DNA from: Bacteroidales bacterium
Lineage (GTDB): Bacteria > Bacteroidota > Bacteroidia > Bacteroidales > F082
Assembly: GCA_016290215.1 (NCBI GenBank)
Contig: JAEETH010000023.1
Location: forward strand, 1 to 46,990
DNA length: 46,990 bases
Reading direction: 5' to 3'
Shown here: in pieces, positions 15,574 to 21,418 of the stretch
How the letters are laid out: each line of letters begins with the position of its first letter
Numbering within the stretch: position 1 is the stretch's first letter
Notes under the pieces: generated by a model
What the model was told of the DNA's origin: nothing
The model's input: the letters and a program-made list of their open reading frames with translations, nothing else
Database searches by the model: none
Made by a program: the position numbers and the translations under genes

Positions 15574-16989
15574 TTATTTACCGATGCAAAAACGAGAGAA
15601 GATGGAACCAAGCACCTCATCAGTGGTGATTTCTCCGGTGATGCTTCCAAGGTGATAAAGTGCTTGCCGTAAGTCTTGCGAAACCAAGTCTGTAGGAATG
15701 TTCATTTCAAGTCCTTGTTGAACTCGTTCAAGGCTGTCGTTAGCATGGACAAGTGCCTCATAATGCCTCACGTTGGTGACCAAAGTGGTGTCAGGGTGGG
15801 CGAGGGGCTGACTGTGTTTCAGGGTGTTGTAAAGGTCGTTTAATCCAAATTTGTGTTTTGCGGAAATGCAAATCACCAAGATGTCATCATTGTTCAAATC
15901 TTGTCGGAGTTGCCCTAACGTAGCTTCGCCTTGGTCGGCCAAAGTATCCACCTTATTAATACAAAGAATGAGTTGCTGGTGGCCAAAATCGACCTTGGAT
16001 CGGATTTCGTTTGCCGACAAAAGCATTGATTCATAATCTGTTGTAGCATCTAACATCCCGATAACCACATTTGCCTCAGCGATCTTTTTGTACGAACGTT
16101 CAATGCCGATTTTCTCTATGGTTTCATCGGTGGCACGCAAACCTGCTGTGTCGATGAAACGATAAAGTATTCCGTTGATATTCAAGGTTTCCTCGATGGT
16201 GTCGCGCGTAGTGCCCGCAATGTCGCTGACGATGGCGCGGTCTTCACCCAAAAGGGCATTCAACAGGGTGCTTTTACCCGTGTTGGTTTGTCCAACAATG
16301 GCTACTGGAATGCCATTCTTGATGGCATTTCCTAAACGGAATGAGTCTTTGAGTTTGTTTACTTTAACTAATATCTCTTGAAGTAAAGCTTTAAGCTGAC
16401 TTCGGTCGGCAAATTCTACATCTTCCTCGCTGAAGTCCAATTCCAATTCCACCAAAGATGTCATTTCCAATAGTTTAGAGCGCAGCACTTGAAGTTCTTT
16501 GGAAAACCCACCTTTCAGTTGGTTGATGGCTACACGATGCGCAGCTTCGCTCTCGGAACTAATCAAGTCAGCGATGGCTTCAGCCTGGGCAAGGTCGAAC
16601 TTGCGGTTGACGAAGGCCCGACGAGTGAACTCGCCAGCTTCGGCCATGCGGCAACCATGGGCAATCAATATTTGCAGTAGTTTCTGCTGGATAAATACCG
16701 AACCATGCACGCTGATTTCAACGGAATCTTCGCCCGTGAAAGAATGAGGGCCTTTGAAAAAGGTCACTAACACCTCGTCAATTAATGCTCCGTTGTCAAC
16801 AATATGGCCATAGTACGCTTTGTGTGAAAGTATTTTCCCTATGTCAAAAGGCTTACCATTCCTCTTAAATATCTGACTTACAATGGGAAAAGACGAGACG
16901 CCCGAAACGCGGACAACAGCAATAGCACCCATGCCATGGGCAGTGGCAATGGCACAAATGGTGTCGGTATTTAAAATGTTGACTTGCAT
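15574..16989 (-). CDS. mnmE: tRNA uridine-5-carboxymethylaminomethyl modification GTPase MnmE (TrmE)
   Basis: MnmE works with MnmG to modify the wobble uridine (position 34) of certain tRNAs in the cytoplasm. The 471-residue length is usual. The N-terminal tetrahydrofolate-binding domain (1-118) is followed by a helical domain into which the G domain is inserted: P-loop GQTNTGKS (233-240), switch I GTTRD (259-263), DTAG (280-283) and NKVD (345-348). The C-terminal FCIGK (467-471) carries the conserved cysteine of the family. The start MQVNILNTDTICAIATA fits family N-termini. It precedes the SpoIIE-type sensor by 8 bp and follows the terminator of the DUF3127 gene. All key residues look intact. 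Confidence 0.97.
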   Translation of the reverse strand: MQVNILNTDTICAIATAHGMGAIAVVRVSGVSSFPIVSQIFKRNGKPFDIGKILSHKAYYGHIVDNGALIDEVLVTFFKGPHSFTGEDSVEISVHGSVFIQQKLLQILIAHGCRMAEAGEFTRRAFVNRKFDLAQAEAIADLISSESEAAHRVAINQLKGGFSKELQVLRSKLLEMTSLVELELDFSEEDVEFADRSQLKALLQEILVKVNKLKDSFRLGNAIKNGIPVAIVGQTNTGKSTLLNALLGEDRAIVSDIAGTTRDTIEETLNINGILYRFIDTAGLRATDETIEKIGIERSYKKIAEANVVIGMLDATTDYESMLLSANEIRSKVDFGHQQLILCINKVDTLADQGEATLGQLRQDLNNDDILVICISAKHKFGLNDLYNTLKHSQPLAHPDTTLVTNVRHYEALVHANDSLERVQQGLEMNIPTDLVSQDLRQALYHLGSITGEITTDEVLGSIFSRFCIGK

Positions 16990-17002
16990 GGTTTTAAAAA
17001 CA

Positions 17003-17041
17003 GGCCACCTATGTCATTCCCTTGGGAATCTATAGGTGGCC
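17003..17041 (-). terminator. Intrinsic terminator after the DUF3127 gene
   Basis: GGCCACCTAT (17003-17012) pairs perfectly with ATAGGTGGCC (17032-17041), with an inner ATTCCC/GGGAAT stem. On the minus strand it is followed by TGTTTTTAAAA. Confidence 0.85.
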
Positions 17042-17056
17042 GTATTTAACATAATG

Positions 17057-17470
17057 TTAGAAGGGCAGGTCGTCCACGCTGTCTTCCGCAGGCGGATAGA
17101 AATCCGGCGAAGCTGGTGCGGGCGCAGGAGCGGCTGCTGGCGGAGTTTGGTGCATCATTGGCTGCTGTTCAGCTTGCACGGGGGCAGCCATAGGAGCGGT
17201 AGCGCCAACGGGGTCAAAGCGCCACACGCGGACGTCAGTGTACCATTTTCCATTAAATTCGCGCGATGAAATCTCAATCTGTGCCTTGATAGTTTGGCCG
17301 GGCGCGAATTTCTGAATCTCGTCGATTTGGTTCGTCCAGCAGGTCAGACAAACCGTGCGCGGATATTGTTCCTCGGTCTCGATAATCAAATCTTGTTTGC
17401 GCCATGAACCGCGGGCGCTTGTACCTTCGGTCAGATTACCGAGTCTGACCACTTTTCCGATAATTTCCAT
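17057..17470 (-). CDS. DUF3127-type OB-fold protein with SSB-like acidic tail
   Basis: The 137-residue protein starts MEIIGKVVRLGNLTEGTSAR, the pattern of the Bacteroidota DUF3127 family, which looks like a small OB-fold (1-90). A flexible Ala/Pro/Gln-rich linker (92-125) follows, and the chain ends in DDLPF. The fold, disordered linker and acidic-Pro-Phe tip copy the layout of single-stranded DNA-binding protein, whose DDIPF tip recruits repair proteins. A role in binding nucleic acid is inference; only the family likeness and the tail are seen. It is a single-gene unit with a well-formed promoter (17553-17583) and a strong terminator (17003-17041). Confidence 0.85.
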   Translation of the reverse strand: MEIIGKVVRLGNLTEGTSARGSWRKQDLIIETEEQYPRTVCLTCWTNQIDEIQKFAPGQTIKAQIEISSREFNGKWYTDVRVWRFDPVGATAPMAAPVQAEQQPMMHQTPPAAAPAPAPASPDFYPPAEDSVDDLPF

Positions 17471-17552
17471 AAATGATATGATTTAAAAATTTAAAATTCA
17501 AAGATTTAAAGATTCAAAATTATATGATGTAAAACCCAAAAAGTTGGAACTG

Positions 17553-17583
17553 CAAAAGTAATCATCATTTCGGTATTGACAAA
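17553..17583 (-). promoter_or_regulatory. Promoter of the DUF3127 gene
   Basis: On the minus strand a TTTG (-33, 17580-17583), a 19-bp spacer and TACTTTTG (-7, 17553-17560) match the Bacteroidota consensus exactly. It is the best promoter in the window. Confidence 0.7.
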
Positions 17584-17706
17584 TAAAAATGTGTAAAAAA
17601 ATGGTCAAAACAGCCTCGTTTTTCGATTTGCACTTTTTGAAAATAATCAACATTATGTTAAATTGTAAATCTCCAGACCATACCCTAACGCATGAAATTC
17701 AAATAA

Positions 17707-17785
17707 TAACTGCTAACTAAACAACTGAATAACTGCTAACTGAACAACTGAACAACTGCTAACTGAACAACTGAACAACTGCAAA
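17707..17785. repeat. 23-bp tandem repeat
   Basis: Three near-perfect 23-bp units of the form AACTGCTAACTGAACAACTG (17707-17729, 17730-17752, 17753-17775) and a partial fourth, ending at the exonuclease stop codon. Together with the AT-rich segment 17584-17706 it fills the gap between the two genes; no gene is seen there. Confidence 0.85.
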
Positions 17786-18397
17786 CTAAAAAATATTCAT
17801 CGCAATCACAGCACAAGCCTCTGCATCAGCGACAGCGTTATGATGGTTCTTAGCCAAATCATAGCCGAAATGCTTCGCAACAGTTTGCAATTTGTGGTTT
17901 TCCAATTCCGGCAACAATGCCTCCGAACCTAAATGCGTGCAATAAAACTTGTAATTTGGATAAGGAATATGATACAACTTGTGCAACGCCTTCAGCACGC
18001 GCTCGTCGAAAGAAATGCCGTGAGCCACCATCGGCAAACCGTGCACTTTGTCTTTCACTTTGTCCCAAACCTCGGGAAACAACGGCGCATGATTGGTGTC
18101 CTTATACGTGATACCGTGCACCTTGGTCGTCCAAAAATCATATCTGTTGGGCACCGGCTTGATCAAACTATAGTAACGCTCTGCAATTTCATCGTCTCTC
18201 ACAATGACGATGCCCATGCTACACGCACTCGTCACCTCGCCATTGGCACCTTCAAAGTCGATGGCGGCAAAATCATGCAAATGGTATTTGGGTATGTAGG
18301 CCGGCCATTCGGCATCAGGCCAATCTGCACCTGCTATTTTCTCTTTATTTCGGTCATAATACATTGCGCTTGCAAAATTACGGAATTTGTGCAGCAT
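17786..18397 (-). CDS. DEDDh 3'-5' exonuclease, DnaQ/polymerase III epsilon-like
   Basis: The protein has 203 residues if started at 18397. The catalytic set is visible: AIDFEGAN (D47, E49) for motif I, an internal acidic motif around GISFDERVL, and HNAVADAEACA for motif III with the DEDDh histidine. Such enzymes remove nucleotides from DNA or RNA 3' ends; this one lacks a polymerase or BRCT domain and is a stand-alone exonuclease. The start is uncertain: a -7-like TAATTTTG (18373-18380) lies inside the longest frame, and a Met at 18364 would give a nearly leaderless 192-residue protein that keeps all catalytic residues. It is divergent from the rubrerythrin operon. Substrate unknown. Confidence 0.88.
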   Translation of the reverse strand: MLHKFRNFASAMYYDRNKEKIAGADWPDAEWPAYIPKYHLHDFAAIDFEGANGEVTSACSMGIVIVRDDEIAERYYSLIKPVPNRYDFWTTKVHGITYKDTNHAPLFPEVWDKVKDKVHGLPMVAHGISFDERVLKALHKLYHIPYPNYKFYCTHLGSEALLPELENHKLQTVAKHFGYDLAKNHHNAVADAEACAVIAMNIF

Positions 18398-18413
18398 TTC
18401 AGAAAAATAATGT

Positions 18414-18421
18414 TACCTTTG
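18414..18421 (+). promoter_or_regulatory. -7 box of the rubrerythrin gene
   Basis: TACCTTTG followed by C fits TAnnTTTG. A TTTG at 18386-18389 is 24 bp upstream, slightly far for a -33 box. The predicted leader is about 77 nt. Confidence 0.45.
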
Positions 18422-18504
18422 CCACGAAAAGTAGGTTTATCCCCTACCCTTTTGAATCATCGAATTTTGTAACTAATTAATAATCAACAACTAAAACATT
18501 TACT

Positions 18505-19044
18505 ATGGAATTAAAAGGCTCAAAGACCGAAGCCAATCTTATGGCTGCATTTGCAGGCGAATCGCAAGCCCGCAACAAGTACACCTATTATGCCTCCAAG
18601 GCGCGCAAGGAAGGCTACAACCAAATCGCCGACCTCTTTGAAGAGACTGCCCGCAACGAGCAGGAACATGCCAAGATTTGGTTCAAACTCCTTCACGACG
18701 GCGAGGTGCCCGACACCAAAACTAACCTGAAGGATGCTGCCGACGGTGAAAATTACGAATGGACCGACATGTACGCAGGCATGGCCAAAACCGCCCGCGA
18801 GGAAGGCTTCACCAAGATTGCCGTACTATTCGAGTTAGTGGCCAAAATCGAGAAAGAACACGAAGAGCGTTATCGCAAGCTCTTGAAGAACATTGAGGAC
18901 GGCTTAGTGTTCTCACGCGAAGGCGACATGGTTTGGCAATGCTCCAACTGTGGACATATTGTCATCGGCAAGAAAGCTCCCCAAATCTGCCCCGTGTGCA
19001 ACCATCCTCAGTCCTATTTCCAAATCAAAGCGGAAAACTATTGA
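18505..19044 (+). CDS. rbr: Rubrerythrin
   Basis: Rubrerythrin reduces hydrogen peroxide to water in anaerobes, taking electrons from rubredoxin. The 179-residue protein has the N-terminal ferritin-like diiron domain with ligands E19, ExxH 52-55 (EQEH) and ExxH 116-119 (EKEH), and a C-terminal rubredoxin-like FeS4 domain with CSNC (146-149) and CPVC (162-165). All metal ligands are present. It heads a group of four redox genes on the plus strand (rubrerythrin, rubredoxin, flavin reductase-rubredoxin, flavodiiron protein), separated by gaps with palindromic repeats that may weaken transcription between them. The start [13 protein letters not shown] is typical of the family. Confidence 0.97.
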   Translation: MELKGSKTEANLMAAFAGESQARNKYTYYASKARKEGYNQIADLFEETARNEQEHAKIWFKLLHDGEVPDTKTNLKDAADGENYEWTDMYAGMAKTAREEGFTKIAVLFELVAKIEKEHEERYRKLLKNIEDGLVFSREGDMVWQCSNCGHIVIGKKAPQICPVCNHPQSYFQIKAENY

Positions 19045-19056
19045 ATAATATGGCCC

Positions 19057-19097
19057 TTCGACAGGCTCAGGGGCCTTAGGTCGTTGAGCCTGTCGAA
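19057..19097. repeat. Palindromic repeat (TTCGACAGGCTCA family) between rubrerythrin and rubredoxin
   Basis: TTCGACAGGCTCA (19057-19069) pairs perfectly with TGAGCCTGTCGAA (19085-19097). The same core occurs at 20043-20110 and inside the LRR gene at 21522-21543, so this is a dispersed REP-like family. Confidence 0.85.
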
Positions 19098-19156
19098 ACG
19101 CCGATTGATGAAGAATAATCCAATTAAATAACTAATAACTAAATGTTTAACAAATT

Positions 19157-19318
19157 ATGAAAAAGTACGTTTGCGACGTCTGTGGTTATATCTATGACCC
19201 GGAAAAAGGCGATCCCGACAGCGGCATCGCTCCTGGCACCCCGTTTGAGGCCATCCCTGACAACTGGTCCTGCCCGCTTTGCGGCATTGGCAAGGACAGC
19301 TTCTCCGTCATGGAATAA
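19157..19318 (+). CDS. Rubredoxin
   Basis: This 53-residue protein starts [20 protein letters not shown] and has the second knuckle [11 protein letters not shown] near the C-terminus. The two CxxC pairs bind one iron, making a small cytoplasmic electron carrier of normal length for the family. It would feed electrons to the rubrerythrin encoded upstream and to the flavodiiron protein downstream. It is 112 bp after the rubrerythrin gene with a palindromic repeat between. The first ATG after the in-frame stop is at 19157. Confidence 0.96.
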   Translation: MKKYVCDVCGYIYDPEKGDPDSGIAPGTPFEAIPDNWSCPLCGIGKDSFSVME

Positions 19319-19336
19319 ACGAGAGACTTGTGACAT

Positions 19337-19375
19337 GGGACTATAGGACTGGGGACATCCTAAGTCCTAAGTCCC
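19337..19375. repeat. GGGACT/AGTCCC inverted repeat between rubredoxin and flavin reductase genes
   Basis: GGGACT-ATA-GGACT (19337-19350) can pair with AGTCC-TA-AGTCCC (19363-19375). Further AGTCCT/GTCCTAAGTC copies follow up to 19387. It is related in composition to the element at 12330-12397. Confidence 0.6.
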
Positions 19376-19404
19376 TCGTCCTAAGTCAATTAATGTAACA
19401 AATA

Positions 19405-20025
19405 ATGGATACCAAAGCTTTATTCAATATCGGTTATGGACTTTACGTCCTTACCACCAACTACGATAATATCGACAACGGCTGCATCGTGAACACGGTG
19501 ATTCAAGTCACCAGTAACCCTTTGCAAGTGGCCGTTACCGTCAACAAGGGCAACTACACTCACAACCTCATTAAGGATTCCTGCGTGTTCAATGTCAGCA
19601 TGTTGACTACCGAAACGCCGATGAAAGTCTTCGAACATTTCGGCTTCCAGTCGGGTCGCAAAGTGAATAAATTTGCCAACTGCGAAGCCGAACATCGTGC
19701 CGTCAACCATGTGCTTTACATCCCGAAGTACACCAACGCCTATTTAGCTTGTCGCGTCACCAAGAGCATCGACTTTGGCACGCATACCATGTTCATTGCT
19801 GATGTGCTTGATGCCCAGGTGCTTTCCGACAAGCCCTCTGTGACTTACGACTATTACCAAAAGAACATCAAACCTAAACCCCAACCCGCCGAGAAGCCCA
19901 AAGACGGCAAACGCCGTTGGGTATGCAAGGTGTGCGGCTATGTCTACGAAGGTGAATCCCTCCCACCCGATTTCGAATGTCCGTTGTGCAAACACGGCGT
20001 TGAGGATTTTGAAGAACTCTTGTGA
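19405..20025 (+). CDS. Flavin reductase-rubredoxin fusion (high-molecular-weight rubredoxin type)
   Basis: The 206-residue protein has an N-terminal FMN-binding flavin reductase-like domain (1-150, starting MDTKALFNIGYGLYVLTT), a Lys/Pro-rich linker (155-170) and a C-terminal rubredoxin domain with CKVC (174-177) and CPLC (192-195). This layout matches the high-molecular-weight rubredoxin (Hrb) described in Moorella, which passes electrons from NAD(P)H to flavodiiron protein. The next gene is a flavodiiron protein, which supports that role. It is probably co-transcribed with it, though a block of short repeats (20043-20110) lies between. Cytoplasmic. Confidence 0.92.
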   Translation: MDTKALFNIGYGLYVLTTNYDNIDNGCIVNTVIQVTSNPLQVAVTVNKGNYTHNLIKDSCVFNVSMLTTETPMKVFEHFGFQSGRKVNKFANCEAEHRAVNHVLYIPKYTNAYLACRVTKSIDFGTHTMFIADVLDAQVLSDKPSVTYDYYQKNIKPKPQPAEKPKDGKRRWVCKVCGYVYEGESLPPDFECPLCKHGVEDFEELL

Positions 20026-20042
20026 AAGATGGCTGAGACCGA

Positions 20043-20110
20043 GGTCCCTGAGCCTGCGGTCCCTGAGCCTGTGGTCCCTGAGCCTGTCGAAGGGTCGAAG
20101 GGTCGAAGGG
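20043..20110. repeat. 15-bp x3 plus 8-bp x3 tandem repeats built on the CCTGAGCCTGTCGAAGG core
   Basis: GGTCCCTGAGCCTGY occurs three times with exact 15-bp spacing (20043, 20058, 20073), directly followed by TCGAAGGG three times (20087-20094, 20095-20102, 20103-20110). The block is between the Hrb-like gene and the flavodiiron gene. It keeps the flavodiiron reading frame open upstream, which creates a false N-terminal extension. Confidence 0.85.
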
Positions 20111-20137
20111 CCGCTTTTTATGAATAATAATGACAAT

Positions 20138-21328
20138 ATGCAACAAATCCAATTATCCGAAAACATTTATTATGTCGGCGTCAACGACCGCCACACCGAC
20201 CTGTTTGAGAACCACATGGAACTGCCCAACGGCGTTTCCTATAACTCCTATCTTATCGTCGACGAGAAAGTCGCTTTGATTGACCCCGTGGAAGCCAATT
20301 TCCTTGAGGAATACCTTTTCAAGGTGAAGTCGGTGCTGCAAGGCCGTAAGGTCGACTACCTTATTATTAATCATGACGAGCCTGACCACAGCAGCACGGT
20401 AGCCGCCGTGCTTCGCGAGTATCCCGAAGTACAGGTGGTCGGCAATGCCAAGACCTTTGCTCCTTTGGAGGCTTTCTATGGCCCCATCGAGAACAAAAAG
20501 ATTGTGGCCGAAGGTGAAACCTTAAGCCTCGGCAACCATACCTTGCAGTTCTTCATGGCACCTATGGTGCACTGGCCTGAATCGATGGTGACCTACGAGC
20601 AAAGCAGCAAAATCGTCTTCAGCAACGATGCCTTTGGTGGTTTCGGTGCCTTAAATGGCTGCATCTTTGACGACCAAGTGAATCTTGCTTTTTATGAAGG
20701 CGAAATGCGCCGCTATTATGCCAACATCGTCGGCAAGGTGGCCATGCAAGCCTTGAAAGCCATCGAAAAACTTAGCACACTGGAAATCAAAATAATTGCC
20801 CCGTCGCATGGACTCGTTTGGCGCAGCAACCTCGCATGGGTCATCGGCAAATACACGCAATGGAGCAAGCAGGAATCCGAGGAAGGTGTCGTCATCGTCT
20901 ACGGTTCCATGCATGGCAACACGGCCCGTATGGCTGAAATTGTGGCACGTGGTGCAGCGGAGGCTGGCATCAAGGAAGTAAAAGTCTACGATGTGGCCAA
21001 AACCGAGGTATCGTTCATCATGAGCGACATCTGGAAGTACAAAGGTGTCATCATCGGTGCCTGTGCCCATTATGGCAGTATGTTCCCCAACATGACCTTG
21101 CTCGTCCACGAAATCAACGAGTTCAAGCCGAAGGACAAGTGCTATGCAACCTTTGGCGGCATGAGCTGGAGTGGTGGTGGCGTAAAGACCCTTGCCAAAT
21201 ACGCCGAGGAAGGCAAATGGAACCTCGTTGCCGACAGTGTAGAGGTGAAAGGTGCTCCCATCCGCGAAGAGGATTGGGACAAGCTCTACAACCTTGGCAA
21301 GGCTGTGGCTGAGGCGGTGAAGAGGTAA
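20138..21328 (+). CDS. fprA: Flavodiiron protein (A-type flavoprotein, O2/NO reductase)
   Basis: The 396-residue protein would reduce O2 to water (or NO to N2O) without releasing radicals. The N-terminal metallo-beta-lactamase-like domain carries the diiron ligands in HDEPDH (79-84), H145, D164 and H224. The C-terminal flavodoxin domain (from about 250) has the FMN loop YGSMHGNTARM (255-265). The length equals the class A family. The start at 20138 (MQQIQLSENIYYVGVNDRHT) matches family N-termini; an ATG at 20120 adds six residues, and the much longer open frame upstream only translates the repeat block. It follows the flavin reductase-rubredoxin fusion, its likely reductase, and ends at a strong terminator. 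Confidence 0.95.
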   Translation: MQQIQLSENIYYVGVNDRHTDLFENHMELPNGVSYNSYLIVDEKVALIDPVEANFLEEYLFKVKSVLQGRKVDYLIINHDEPDHSSTVAAVLREYPEVQVVGNAKTFAPLEAFYGPIENKKIVAEGETLSLGNHTLQFFMAPMVHWPESMVTYEQSSKIVFSNDAFGGFGALNGCIFDDQVNLAFYEGEMRRYYANIVGKVAMQALKAIEKLSTLEIKIIAPSHGLVWRSNLAWVIGKYTQWSKQESEEGVVIVYGSMHGNTARMAEIVARGAAEAGIKEVKVYDVAKTEVSFIMSDIWKYKGVIIGACAHYGSMFPNMTLLVHEINEFKPKDKCYATFGGMSWSGGGVKTLAKYAEEGKWNLVADSVEVKGAPIREEDWDKLYNLGKAVAEAVKR

Positions 21329-21344
21329 AGCCCCTTCCCTATCA

Positions 21345-21398
21345 AAAAAACCGACCGACTATATATTCCAAAATGGAATGACATAGTCGGTCGATTTT
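21345..21398. terminator. Bidirectional terminator between fprA and the LRR gene
   Basis: CGACCGACTAT (21352-21362) pairs perfectly with ATAGTCGGTCG (21383-21393), and inner ATTCCA (21365-21370) with TGGAAT (21374-21379). ATTTT follows on the plus strand, and on the minus strand the A7 run at 21345-21351 supplies a T-run. Confidence 0.85.
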
Positions 21399-21418
21399 GT
21401 GATGACAATGTTGTTCAC

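Noticed and set aside
17707-17785. Possible CRISPR array
   Set aside because: Units are directly adjacent 23-bp tandem copies without unique spacers.
19940-20137. N-terminal extension of the flavodiiron protein
   Set aside because: It overlaps the preceding gene and translates the 15-bp/8-bp repeat block into a low-complexity SLSLRSLSL stretch; the family N-terminus begins at 20138.
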